A stretch of DNA of 64,000 nucleotides from Aeromicrobium sp. IC_218 (GTDB lineage Bacteria > Actinomycetota > Actinomycetes > Propionibacteriales > Nocardioidaceae): positions 62,001 to 126,000 of the forward strand of contig NZ_SJXM01000006.1 of NCBI RefSeq assembly GCF_004336805.1, in the 5' to 3' direction. The first letter of the stretch is position 1; every line of letters begins with the position of its first letter. The translations under genes and the position numbers were made by a program. Shown in pieces: positions 16,993 to 24,471 of this stretch. The notes beneath the pieces are model-generated. The model searched no databases. It was not told the origin of the DNA and saw only the letters and a program-made list of their open reading frames with translations.

Positions 16993-17726
16993 GCGACGAG
17001 AAGCGGACCTACGGCGACACGCACCTGGGCCCGGTGCGGTTGCGCCGCAAGATGGTCAAGGAGACGACCACCGACCAGCGCCTGCTCGACAGCCACGGCG
17101 ACACCGACTGGCTGCACACCGACCCGTGGCGCGTGCTGCGCATCCAGTCCGAGTTCGTGGAGGGCTTCGGCGCGCTGGCCGAGCTCGGCCCGGCCGTCGC
17201 GGTCTTCGGCTCCGCGCGCACGCCCCAGGACGATCCGCACTCGCTCATGGCCGAGAAGATCGCCCAGGGCCTGTGCCAGCGCGGCTACGCCGTCGTCACC
17301 GGCGGCGGTCCCGGCATCATGGAGGCGGCGAACCGCGGCGCGTCCGAGTGCGGCGGCACGTCCGTCGGCCTGGGCATCGAGCTGCCGCACGAGCAGAGCC
17401 TCAACGACTGGGTCGACCTCGGCATCAACTTCCGCTACTTCTTCGTGCGCAAGACGATGTTCGTGAAGTACACCGACGGCGCCCTCGTGCTGCCCGGCGG
17501 CTTCGGCACCATGGACGAGCTGTTCGAGGCGTTGACGCTGGCCCAGACGCACAAGATCACCGAGTACCCGGTCGTCCTCGTGGGCGTCGACTACTGGTCG
17601 GGCCTGATCGAGTGGATGCGCAGCACCATGCTGACGGCCGGCAACATCGTCGCCGCCGACCTCGACCGCATCGTCCTCACCGACGACGTCGAGGAGGCGC
17701 TCGAGGCCTTCCCCAAGAAGTCGTGA
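16989..17726 (+). CDS. TIGR00730 family Rossmann-fold protein (LOG-like)
   Basis: A 245-residue protein of the LOG/lysine-decarboxylase-like family. Several members are cytokinin nucleoside 5'-monophosphate phosphoribohydrolases; others have unknown roles. The defining PGGFGTMDELFE motif lies near residue 165, and GGGPGIMEAANRGA near 105. It keeps the conserved Arg and Glu of the family. The 60-residue N-terminal extension before VAVFGSARTP is common in actinobacterial homologues. Overlaps dapE (ATGA). Position after dapE matches Rv1205 in M. tuberculosis as I recall it. Confidence 0.88.
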   Translation: MSDEKRTYGDTHLGPVRLRRKMVKETTTDQRLLDSHGDTDWLHTDPWRVLRIQSEFVEGFGALAELGPAVAVFGSARTPQDDPHSLMAEKIAQGLCQRGYAVVTGGGPGIMEAANRGASECGGTSVGLGIELPHEQSLNDWVDLGINFRYFFVRKTMFVKYTDGALVLPGGFGTMDELFEALTLAQTHKITEYPVVLVGVDYWSGLIEWMRSTMLTAGNIVAADLDRIVLTDDVEEALEAFPKKS

Positions 17727-18295
17727 CCGAGCGCGGAGCGGAGCCGGGGCCCGACGGGGAGCTGCGCTGCCCGTGGGGCAACGCGCCGGACATGACGGCG
17801 TACCACGACACCGAGTGGGGCCGGCCGGTCCGCGACGACCGCGGACTGTTCGAGCGGGTGAGCCTGGAGGCGTTCCAGTCGGGTCTGTCGTGGGCGGTCA
17901 TCCTGCGCAAGCGTGAGGGCTTCCGGGCCGCGTTCGCCGGCTTCGACCCCGCCGTCGTCGCGGGCTTCGGCGAGGACGACCGGGCCCGGCTGCTCGGGGA
18001 TGCGGGCATCGTCCGCAACCGGGCCAAGATCGACGCCACCATCGCGAACGCCCGGGCGTACCTGGCGCTGGACGAGCCGTTCGGCGAGCTGCTGTGGTCC
18101 TTCGCCCCGGACGTCCACCCCGCGCCGCGCACGCTTGCCGACGTCCCGGCCGTGACCCCGGAGTCGACGGCGTTGGCGAAGGCGCTGAAGAAGCGCGGCT
18201 TCCGCTTCGTCGGACCGACGACGGCGTACGCCCTCATGCAGGCCACGGGCATGGTCGACGACCACCTCGCCGACTGCGTCGTCCGCCAGGGCTAG
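17723..18295 (+). CDS. tag: DNA-3-methyladenine glycosylase I
   Basis: A 190-residue Tag family base-excision repair enzyme that removes 3-methyladenine from DNA. CPWGNAPDMTAYHDTEWG at residues 16-33 carries the zinc Cys and first His. EAFQSGLSWAVILRKREGF follows, and the C-terminal DDHLADCVVR provides the last His/Cys pair of the zinc snap. The GTG start overlaps the previous gene by four bases. It is convergent with the HNH gene, one base between stops. Confidence 0.92.
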   Translation: MTERGAEPGPDGELRCPWGNAPDMTAYHDTEWGRPVRDDRGLFERVSLEAFQSGLSWAVILRKREGFRAAFAGFDPAVVAGFGEDDRARLLGDAGIVRNRAKIDATIANARAYLALDEPFGELLWSFAPDVHPAPRTLADVPAVTPESTALAKALKKRGFRFVGPTTAYALMQATGMVDDHLADCVVRQG

Positions 18296-18296
18296 G

Positions 18297-19607
18297 TCAG
18301 GCGGGTTCCAGCGCTCTCGGTCGGTGCTTGACGTGGCGGGCGTGACGCAGGGGTCGCTGCTGAGGGTCGATCCGGGGTGGTGGGACGACCTCGACGACTC
18401 CGTCCCTCGCCAAGCGCGCTGACCAGTCGGAGTCGTGGAGCAGGTGGTGGTGGAAGAAGCAGAAGAGTGCGCCGTTGTCGACGGACGTGGTTCCGCCTTC
18501 GCTCCAAGGGACGAGGTGGTGGGCCTCGCACCAGCCGGGTGGCCGGTCGCATCCCTTCCACGAGCAGCCGCCGTCCCGTTTGGCGAGGGCGATGCGCTGG
18601 GACCTCTCGTGGAGACGCTTCTGCCGGCCGACATCCATGGGCTGGCTAGCACCGTCCAGGACGACCGGGATCAGGTGGGCGTTGCAGGCCAGGCGCCGTG
18701 CTTGGGAGGCGGAGAGCCCGGTGTCGGTGGAGAGCATCGCCCGTCCGAGGTCGCGGACCAGGTCGTCGTGCTTCATCGAGATGGTCACGGTCGCCGCAAC
18801 ACCACCGGCCTTCGGGAACGCATCCTGCGGGAGGTGCTCGACCAGCTCGCACAGCGCGAGTCCCATCCGGCGGGCGTGGTCGAGGCGTCCGATCTCGTGG
18901 TCGGAGTGGTCGCCGTCGACGTCGCGGAAGATCGCGCCGTCCCGTCGCGGTGAGGCGAGGCCTTCGAGGACGGTCCTGAGCATGTCGGCCTGCACGTCGG
19001 GCAGCACGCCACGGATGCTGGAGCGGCCTTTCCCCATGCGGGTGATCGACAGGTGGGTCTCGTCCCACGCTTGCTTCTCCTGGCGCTCCAGCTGCGCGCC
19101 GATGATCTCGTCCGCGGAGTCGGGGTCGACCACTTCCACGATCCGGTTCGCCAGTCGCCGCAGGTCGTCCGCGCCGAACTCACGAGCGTGCTCCAGCAGG
19201 GTGGCCTCGGCGTCGTCGTGCTGCTCGTCCACGAACCACTCCGGCAGGGCGTCGAGGGCCTTGAGGATGATGTGGGCCTGCTCGGTGGTGAGCTGCCCGG
19301 CATCCCACCGCTCGCGGGTGGCGGCGCCACGTGTCGGGTCGAGCCGGGTCAGCGAGACCAGCTTGGACGCCTCGCGCTTGGACACGTTGGTGGTGCTGGC
19401 CAGCCACACGGCAGGGGAGGTGCAGCCATCTTCTCGAGGGAGGCCTCGACCCTCCGCTGCCGCCGTCAGCTTCACCGTCAAGGCTTGGAGCGCGGACGCG
19501 GCTTGGGCGGCGGCCTGCAGCTCGGCCCGGATCTCGCGGTCGGTCAGCGTCCAGGGCTCGAGCGCGCTGGACTCCTCCAGCAGTGCCTGAACCTGGTCGC
19601 TGATCAT
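18297..19607 (-). CDS. DUF222/HNH endonuclease-domain protein (13E12 repeat family)
   Basis: A 436-residue protein. A helical DUF222 domain covers roughly residues 20-300. A C-terminal HNH domain near residues 350-395 has CSWKGCDRPPGWCEAHHL, then HHLVPWSEGGTTSVDN and FFHHHLLH, keeping the Cys pairs and His-His-Asn-His core. Such genes are multicopy in actinobacteria; in M. tuberculosis the REP13E12 family is DNA-damage inducible. Here a LexA-like box lies 15 bases upstream of the ATG. By eye its third codon positions are less GC-biased than in the neighbours, consistent with mobility. The biological target is unknown. Confidence 0.88.
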   Translation of the reverse strand: MISDQVQALLEESSALEPWTLTDREIRAELQAAAQAASALQALTVKLTAAAEGRGLPREDGCTSPAVWLASTTNVSKREASKLVSLTRLDPTRGAATRERWDAGQLTTEQAHIILKALDALPEWFVDEQHDDAEATLLEHAREFGADDLRRLANRIVEVVDPDSADEIIGAQLERQEKQAWDETHLSITRMGKGRSSIRGVLPDVQADMLRTVLEGLASPRRDGAIFRDVDGDHSDHEIGRLDHARRMGLALCELVEHLPQDAFPKAGGVAATVTISMKHDDLVRDLGRAMLSTDTGLSASQARRLACNAHLIPVVLDGASQPMDVGRQKRLHERSQRIALAKRDGGCSWKGCDRPPGWCEAHHLVPWSEGGTTSVDNGALFCFFHHHLLHDSDWSARLARDGVVEVVPPPRIDPQQRPLRHARHVKHRPRALEPA

Positions 19608-19621
19608 CCGAAACCCCCGTG

Positions 19622-19637
19622 TCGAACGTTTGTTCTA
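19622..19637. promoter_or_regulatory. LexA/SOS box upstream of the HNH gene
   Basis: TCGAACGTTTGTTCTA matches the actinobacterial SOS consensus TCGAAC-N4-GTTCGA at 11 of 12 fixed positions. It lies 15 bases upstream of the ATG at 19607 on the minus strand, so LexA would block transcription directly. Confidence 0.75.
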
Positions 19638-20109
19638 GTCTACCTCCGGGGACTGACAGGAACAACGCGATATCCACTGGAATCGAAGATGTTTTCGGCG
19701 CTTCGACAAGCTCAGCGAGCGCGACTCGGGCGAGCCGACAGGCCGACCCCCGCACGCACTCAACCGCTTCGTCATCAGCCCCTCGGGTGACCGCCCGCTC
19801 AAGGCTCCTTTCGACAAGCTCAAGGAGCGGGCTCGCGCGAGCCGACAACGCAGGGGCGCCCACACCCCACCACGTCGTCATGAGCCCCTGGGCCGACCAC
19901 GCAACCAAGGCTCCTTTCGACAAGCTCAAGGAGCGGGCTCGCGCGAGTCGACGAACCAACCCGCCACGCTCCCCACCGTGTCGTCATTCCTACGCCCCGG
20001 CAAGAACCCCGCACCATCGACGACCGACCGACGGGGAACCCCGGAGCCCGGATCTACGCTGGATGATCTGCACCGGCCGCCCGGGGCGGCCTCGTCCGAG
20101 GGAGGGATC
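19638..20109. other. gene-free 0.47-kb stretch: relatively AT-rich 60 bases, then a three-unit tandem repeat
   Basis: No convincing gene. Bases 19640-19700 are noticeably less GC-rich than the surroundings. From 19702 three imperfect units of about 107 bases follow (see the repeat entry). The end carries GGAGGGA, the ribosome binding site of the next gene. Confidence 0.7.
19702..20022. repeat. three imperfect ~107-bp tandem units with TTCGACAAGCTCA core
   Basis: The core TTCGACAAGCTCA occurs at 19702-19714, 19810-19822 and 19916-19928 (spacing 108 and 106). In units 2 and 3 it is framed by CTCCT and AGGAG, then by the palindrome GCTCGCGCGAGC in unit 2. Each unit also carries a second conserved block around TCGTCAT near its end, and AAGGCTCC precedes units 2 and 3. 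The units differ by scattered substitutions, unlike a CRISPR array. Confidence 0.8.
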
Positions 20110-20673
20110 ATGCGCATCTCGTCCGTGCTGGCCAGCGCCGTCGCCGCCACCGTCCTGGTGGCCGTGCCGACGTCGGCCGACGCCGCCACCAGCGTCCGGT
20201 ACCGCGACCGGGTCGGCGACGCACCCAGCCACGCCGACATCCGCTGGGTGAAGATCAACAAGTCCAAGCGCTGGCTCGTCACCACGATCCGGCTGCGCGA
20301 GGTCGTCCGGCCGGGCCGGGACGACGAGAGCCTGTTCTGGATCCACTACGACACCACCGGCTCCCGCAGTCCCGACTACCTGTTCGCCGTGCCCGGCGCC
20401 GAGTGGCTGGCCGGCTCGGCCCGCGGCTGGTTCCGCGTACGTGCCGGCACCGAGCCCGAGGACGTGTACGGGGACTGGGGTGCCTGCCTGGGCGGTCGCC
20501 GTCCCTACGCGTACAGCCCGACGCGCGACACCATCCGGGTCCGCATCCCGATGAGCTGCTTCGAGGGGGCGACGCGGGTCCGGCTCGCGGTCAACACCGA
20601 CCACGGCGACGACCCGAGCACCCGCCACGACTGGTTCCGTCGTCCGGGCCAGTACAGCCGCTGGCTGCGCTGA
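20110..20673 (+). CDS. secreted protein of unknown function
   Basis: A 187-residue exported protein. ATG 20110 is chosen because it follows GGAGGG and opens a textbook signal peptide (MRISSVLASAVAATVLVAV, cleavage after ADA near residue 26). The mature part of about 160 residues is rich in Arg, Trp and Asp and looks all-beta (VRYRDRVGDAPSHADIRWV, then KRWLVTTIRLREVV). Two Cys residues (in GACLGG and MSCFEG) could form a disulfide. I recognise no domain. Followed by a long hairpin. Confidence 0.75.
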   Translation: MRISSVLASAVAATVLVAVPTSADAATSVRYRDRVGDAPSHADIRWVKINKSKRWLVTTIRLREVVRPGRDDESLFWIHYDTTGSRSPDYLFAVPGAEWLAGSARGWFRVRAGTEPEDVYGDWGACLGGRRPYAYSPTRDTIRVRIPMSCFEGATRVRLAVNTDHGDDPSTRHDWFRRPGQYSRWLR

Positions 20674-20713
20674 CCGACCGGTCGCCGCGCCTCCTGCCGC
20701 CCGACCCTCGCCT

Positions 20714-20768
20714 GAGCGGTGACCCCGCAACCGAATGGACGACCCGTGCGGTTGCGGGCTCACCGCTC
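20714..20768. terminator. 20-bp inverted repeat with one mismatch (GTGAC hairpin, copy 2)
   Basis: Arms 20714-20733 and 20749-20768 pair over 20 bp with one mismatch around a 15-base loop. The left arm has GGTGACC. It follows the stop of the secreted-protein gene by 40 bases, so it probably ends that transcript. Confidence 0.6.
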
Positions 20769-20869
20769 CCGAGGCGGAAGGGTTGCCTGCGCACCGCCCG
20801 CCGACGATGGAGGTGGACGACGCACCGCCGGCGCCCGCGCGCCTCCGCGGAAAACCGGTCCTGCCCGCC

Positions 20870-20875
20870 TAGCCT
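20870..20875 (+). promoter_or_regulatory. -10 element (TAGCCT), leaderless promoter
   Basis: TAGCCT ends 6 bases before the ATG at 20882. Confidence 0.5.
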
Positions 20876-20881
20876 GGCGCC

Positions 20882-21532
20882 ATGGCCAAGACCTCGGACG
20901 CCCCCCGCACCGACCGTCGTGCTCGTCGCTCCACCCGGACGATCGCCGCGGTGGCGCTGCTGCTGACCGCCGCCGTCGTCGGTGTCGCCGCGATCTCCGC
21001 CGGCTCGACCGGCCTGCTCGTGGCCGCCGTCGTCTACGCCGTGGTCGCCGGCTCGGTCGCCGCGCGCCTGCTGAGCGACGAGACCGCCCAGGTCCGCCGC
21101 TCGTGGGCCCAGGACCGTGCCGCCACCGCCCAGTCCTACACCCGCACCGCCGCAGCCCGCTCCGACGAGCAGGCGGCGTTCGCCGAGACCATGGGCGCCC
21201 GCGTCCGCGCCGGCGTCGAGCGCCAGACCAAGCTCGTCGAGCAGGTCACCGCGCTGGAGTCGGCCGTCCACGAGACCCGCACCCGCCTGGCCGACGAGCG
21301 CAAGCGCAGCGAGGCGCTGGACGCCCAGCTCGCCGCCGAGCGCGAGTCGCTCGTCCAGGCCGAGGCCGAGCTGTCGTCCGTGCGCACGGAGCTCGAGCGC
21401 GTCCGTGCCGAGGTCCGTCGCCTGCAGGCCGAGCTCACCACCATCGAGAGCGCCGAGGCCGAGCTGCGCGAGCAGCTCGTCGCCCAGCACGCGGACGTCC
21501 TGCGCCGCGAGCAGGCCGACCGCCTGGCCTGA
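20882..21532 (+). CDS. membrane-anchored coiled-coil protein of unknown function
   Basis: A 216-residue protein. A basic N-terminus (about 20 residues) is followed by two adjacent hydrophobic helices near residues 22-42 and 44-62. Then comes a long Glu/Arg/Ala/Leu-rich helix (residues 70-216) with heptad pattern, ending ELREQLVAQHADVLRREQ. It most likely sits on the inner membrane face with a cytoplasmic coiled coil. No enzymatic motif. Stop is one base from that of the convergent enoyl-CoA hydratase gene. Confidence 0.75.
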   Translation: MAKTSDAPRTDRRARRSTRTIAAVALLLTAAVVGVAAISAGSTGLLVAAVVYAVVAGSVAARLLSDETAQVRRSWAQDRAATAQSYTRTAAARSDEQAAFAETMGARVRAGVERQTKLVEQVTALESAVHETRTRLADERKRSEALDAQLAAERESLVQAEAELSSVRTELERVRAEVRRLQAELTTIESAEAELREQLVAQHADVLRREQADRLA

Positions 21533-21533
21533 G

Positions 21534-22253
21534 TCAGCGTCCCTCGAACACCGGGGGACGACCCTCGGCGGTCGCGGCCCGCGCCTCCGCGTGGTCGCGC
21601 GAGCGCCGCAGCATCGCCGCCCGCTGGGCCTCCACCTGCATCGTGCCCACCAGCCCGTCGTCGGCCGCGTGCGACAGCGACCGCTTGGTCGCGGCCACCG
21701 CCAGCGGCGGACGGGCCGCGAGCTCCTCGGCGAGCGCCTGCACCTCGTCGTCCAGCTCCGGAGCCGGGACGACGTAGGTCGCGAGCCCGAGCGTGAGCGC
21801 CTCGCCGGCGCCGACGACGCGAGGACGCAGCAGCAGGTCCGTCGCGCGTCCCCGTCCGAGCAGCCGGGGAAGCGTCCAGGACAGCCCGCCGAGCGGCGGC
21901 AGCGCGTCGGCGTCGACGCCCGTGTCCAGGCACGCGTCGTGCGCCAGGACGCGCAGGTCGGCCGCGCAGGCGAGCGCCAGGCCGGCGCCCCGCGCCGTGC
22001 CGGCCACCGCCACCACGACGGGCTGGGGGAGCGCGGCGAGGGCGGTGACGACGGTCGGGACCACCGCTTCGTCCGCCGCGTCACTGACAGGCAGGTCCAG
22101 GTCGCCGGTCAGGACGACGCAGCGCGCCGAGGTGTCGGTGGAGACGCCGTGGAGCCCCTCCGCGAGCGCGTCCAGCCCGCCGCCGCGTGCAACCGTCAGC
22201 ACCCGCACGCCGGTCGTCTCTCGCGCGTCGAGCGCGTCGTCCTCGTGGGTCAC
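21534..22253 (-). CDS. enoyl-CoA hydratase/isomerase family protein
   Basis: A 239-residue crotonase-fold protein, slightly shorter than usual (about 255). The oxyanion-hole region VVVAVAGTARGAGLALACAADLRV (described by its central GTARGAGLAL) lies near residue 95, and the family's PPLGGLSWTLPRLLGRG near 145. The typical catalytic Glu of EFG/EGR is not evident, so hydratase activity is uncertain. The C-terminal TPxxxALRxTK-like helix is present as AVAATKRSL. GTG start with AGGAGG at good spacing. Homologues occupy this place next to DUF3117 in actinobacteria. Confidence 0.83.
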   Translation of the reverse strand: MTHEDDALDARETTGVRVLTVARGGGLDALAEGLHGVSTDTSARCVVLTGDLDLPVSDAADEAVVPTVVTALAALPQPVVVAVAGTARGAGLALACAADLRVLAHDACLDTGVDADALPPLGGLSWTLPRLLGRGRATDLLLRPRVVGAGEALTLGLATYVVPAPELDDEVQALAEELAARPPLAVAATKRSLSHAADDGLVGTMQVEAQRAAMLRRSRDHAEARAATAEGRPPVFEGR

Positions 22254-22299
22254 CGGGCGCCTCCTGACGATCCGTTGGCCGCGTCACACGGTCATGGGG

Positions 22300-22305
22300 G
22301 ATAAT
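22300..22305 (+). promoter_or_regulatory. -10-like element (GATAAT) upstream of the DUF3117 gene
   Basis: GATAAT is one of the most AT-rich hexamers in the window. TTGGCC lies 19 bases upstream as a weak -35. It would give a leader of about 40 bases before the ATG at 22352, consistent with the Shine-Dalgarno there. Confidence 0.45.
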
Positions 22306-22351
22306 AGGCCGGGCGCTCTCCACCGGGGGTGCCAGGACGAGAGGGGATTCA

Positions 22352-22513
22352 ATGGCGGCCATGAAGCCACGGACCGGCGACGGACCGATGGAGGTCACCA
22401 AGGAGGGGCGCTGCATCGTGATGCGTGTCCCGCTCGAGGGCGGCGGACGACTCGTCGTCGAGCTCAACAACGAAGAAGCCGCCACGCTCGGCGACGCCCT
22501 CAAAGCCGTCTGA
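22352..22513 (+). CDS. DUF3117 protein
   Basis: A 53-residue protein, MAAMKPRTGDGPMEVTKEGR at the start and a C-terminal half around ELNNEEAATLGDALKAV. This is the highly conserved actinobacterial DUF3117 family (Rv1211 in M. tuberculosis as I recall). Function unknown. GAGAGGGG lies 6-7 bases before the ATG. It overlaps the next gene by one base (TGATG), so the two are co-translated. Confidence 0.9.
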   Translation: MAAMKPRTGDGPMEVTKEGRCIVMRVPLEGGGRLVVELNNEEAATLGDALKAV

Positions 22514-22857
22514 TGCTGGGACTGTCCGTGCGCTGGTCGTTGACCGGCACGCCGGACGGCACCCTCGAGGCGCTGCGCGAGTACGTCGAGGAGGAGTCCT
22601 TCCGACGCTTCGCAGCCCTCGAGGGCCTGCGCTTCAAGACCTGGCGCGCCCGTGAGGGCGAGTGGTTCGAGGGGACGTACGTGTTCGTCAGCGAGTCCGC
22701 CCGTGCCGAGTTCCAGGCGAAGATGGAGCAGCAGGCTCCAGAGCTCCCCGGGTCGAAGCTGATCGGCTCGGCCCCCGTGCTCATCGAGCCGTTCGAGACC
22801 GTCGCCGTCGTGCGCGGACCCGGCGGCTTCCGCTCGGCCTCCCGCTTCGAGCGCTAG
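22513..22857 (+). CDS. YdhR-like dimeric alpha/beta barrel protein
   Basis: A 114-residue protein with ferredoxin-like alpha+beta pattern (strand SVRWSL, helix TLEALREYVEEESFRRFAA, strand FKTWRAREGEWFEGTYVFV, helix ARAEFQAKME). This suggests the monooxygenase-like YdhR/ABM fold; no cofactor is predicted. Its ATG shares one base with the DUF3117 stop. Convergent with the O-methyltransferase gene, overlapping by four bases at the stops. Confidence 0.65.
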   Translation: MLGLSVRWSLTGTPDGTLEALREYVEEESFRRFAALEGLRFKTWRAREGEWFEGTYVFVSESARAEFQAKMEQQAPELPGSKLIGSAPVLIEPFETVAVVRGPGGFRSASRFER

Positions 22858-23507
22858 GCCAGGCGCTGGGCGACGAGCAGGCCGTCGCCCACCGGCAGCA
22901 GCGAGCTGCGCAGCGAGTCGTCGGCCGTCACCGCGGCGATCGTCTCGCGGATCGCGGTCGTCTCCGGGTCGCGCTGGTCGGCGTCCGCCACGCGGTCGTG
23001 CCAGAGCGCGTTGTCGATGACGACCAGGCCGCCCGGACGCACGAGGCGCTTGGCCTCGGCCAGGTAGTCCAGGTACTCGACCTTGTCGCCGTCGATGAGC
23101 ACGAGGTCGTAGCCACCGTCGGTCAGGCGCGGCAGCACGTCCAGGGCGGCGCCGGCGATGAGCCGGAAGCGCTGCGGCGGGAGTCCGGCCTCGCGGAAGG
23201 TGTCGCGGGCCAGGCGCTGGTGCTCGGCCTCCAGGTCGACGGACGTGAGCACGCCGCCGTCGGCCATCGCGCGCAGCATCGTCAGCCCCGACACGCCGGT
23301 GCCGGTGCCGACCTCGACCACGGCGCGAGCCTGCAGGGTCGAGACGAGCAGGGCGAGCGTGCTGGCCGCGCCCTGCGAGAGCGGGGTGACGCCCACCTGC
23401 CGCGCGCGGTCGCGTGCGGTGGCGAGGTGCTCGTCCTCGGGGACGTGGCGCTCGGAGAGCTCGAGGCTGGCTGACGTGGTGATCGGAGGGCTCCTTCGTC
23501 TGGTCAA
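22854..23507 (-). CDS. O-methyltransferase (class I SAM, Rv1220c-like)
   Basis: A class I methyltransferase of about 209-217 residues. AVVEVGTGTGVSGLTML (motif I) is near residue 63, then VDLEAEHQRLAR and YDLVLIDGDKVEYLDYLAEAKRL, VRPGGLVVIDNALWHDRV. The family is the bacterial O-methyltransferase type that flanks sigE in actinobacteria. Coordinates use the in-frame TTG at 23507. However, a TAGTCT -10 lies only 4 bases before it, and GAAGGAG stands 7 bases before an ATC at 23483 where the homologous N-terminus (TTSAS...) begins, so initiation at ATC is possible. No other ATG/GTG precedes the domain. Confidence 0.88.
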   Translation of the reverse strand: MTRRRSPPITTSASLELSERHVPEDEHLATARDRARQVGVTPLSQGAASTLALLVSTLQARAVVEVGTGTGVSGLTMLRAMADGGVLTSVDLEAEHQRLARDTFREAGLPPQRFRLIAGAALDVLPRLTDGGYDLVLIDGDKVEYLDYLAEAKRLVRPGGLVVIDNALWHDRVADADQRDPETTAIRETIAAVTADDSLRSSLLPVGDGLLVAQRLA

Positions 23508-23576
23508 GCCCAGACTAGGCCCGCGTCAGCCCTGGAATCACGGGCGACACGCGGTGCCGGACACATTGCCCGGTGA

Positions 23577-23798
23577 TCAGCGTCGCGCCTCGTCGCGGCT
23601 CTGCGTCAGCGTGATGCCGAGGACGACGACGCCCACGGCGACGCCCAGCGCACCCGTCACGAGACCGAGGAGCGACCAGGCCACCCCGGTCGTGCTCGCG
23701 TCGTCGAGGGACTTCTCGAGGATCGCGGCGCTGAGCACCATCACCACGAAGCCCCCGATGCTGAGGAGCCGGGTCACCAGTCGCGCGTCGTCGCTCAC
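23577..23798 (-). CDS. small two-helix membrane protein
   Basis: A 73-residue protein with two hydrophobic helices (residues 12-28 and 42-63) and charged ends (MSDDARL..., QSRDEARR). No family recognised. GTG 23798 has TAGTCT exactly 6 bases before it, so it is probably translated from a leaderless mRNA. It is divergent from sigE and could share regulatory space with it. Confidence 0.6.
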   Translation of the reverse strand: MSDDARLVTRLLSIGGFVVMVLSAAILEKSLDDASTTGVAWSLLGLVTGALGVAVGVVVLGITLTQSRDEARR

Positions 23799-23804
23799 CG
23801 CAGC

Positions 23805-23810
23805 AGACTA
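23805..23810 (-). promoter_or_regulatory. -10 element (TAGTCT), leaderless promoter
   Basis: On the minus strand TAGTCT ends 6 bases before the GTG at 23798. Confidence 0.45.
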
Positions 23811-23845
23811 GGGGCCGGCCGCCGGACGCGGAGCGCTTTCCCGCA

Positions 23846-23872
23846 GGGAACCATCAGCGGGCTCTCGGCGTT
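23846..23872 (+). promoter_or_regulatory. ECF-type promoter of sigE (GGGAAC-N17-CGTT)
   Basis: GGGAAC at 23846-23851 and CGTT at 23869-23872, spaced by 17 bases, match the SigE/SigH-type ECF promoter consensus of actinobacteria. It lies 30 bases upstream of the sigE ATG, which suggests positive autoregulation. Confidence 0.7.
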
Positions 23873-23901
23873 CTCTCAGCAAGGCCCGAAAGGATCGGGC
23901 C

Positions 23902-24471
23902 ATGAACGAGGTTCAGGAGCCCGTGACGCAGACGCTCGACTGGCACGACGTGGTGGCGCAGCACTCCGCCCGCGTCTACCGCCTGGCGTACCGGCTCACG
24001 GGCAACCGCCAGGACGCCGAGGACCTGACCCAGGACGTGTTCGTCCGCGTGTTCCGCTCCCTCGACCGCTACGAGGCGGGCAACTTCGAGGGCTGGATCC
24101 ACCGCATCACCACGAACCTCTTCCTCGACCGCGCCCGTCGCCGGTCGCGCATCCGCATGGACGGCTTCGCCGAGGGCGCCGAGGAGCGGCTGCTCTCGCG
24201 CGAGGTGCAGCCGGACACGTCCGTGCACGAGGCCGGCTTCGACCCCGACGTCGAGAACGCCCTGCAGTCGCTGTCCGAGGACTTCCGTGTCGCCGTCGTG
24301 CTGTGCGACGTCGAGGGCCTGTCGTACGAGGAGATCGCCGACGTGCTCGGCGTGAAGCTCGGCACCGTCCGCTCGCGCATCCACCGCGGACGCACGCAGC
24401 TGCGCCAGGCCCTGGCGCACCGCGCGCCGCGGGCCGGACGCACCCGTGTCGGGGGCCCGGTCGAGGTCTGA
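23902..24471 (+). CDS. sigE: ECF RNA polymerase sigma factor SigE
   Basis: A 189-residue group 4 sigma factor. Region 2 covers about residues 15-85 ([53 protein letters not shown]). Region 4 covers about 120-175 ([41 protein letters not shown]). The length and synteny (O-methyltransferase before, anti-sigma, TatB and Mrp after) match SigE of mycobacteria, which responds to envelope stress. ATG has GAAAGGA at 7 bases. It shares one base with the anti-sigma gene. Confidence 0.92.
   Translation: MNEVQEPVTQTLDWHDVVAQHSARVYRLAYRLTGNRQDAEDLTQDVFVRVFRSLDRYEAGNFEGWIHRITTNLFLDRARRRSRIRMDGFAEGAEERLLSREVQPDTSVHEAGFDPDVENALQSLSEDFRVAVVLCDVEGLSYEEIADVLGVKLGTVRSRIHRGRTQLRQALAHRAPRAGRTRVGGPVEV

Noticed and set aside
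19702..20022. CRISPR-like array
   Set aside because: Only three units, the repeats are long and divergent, spacers are themselves similar, and no cas genes are present.
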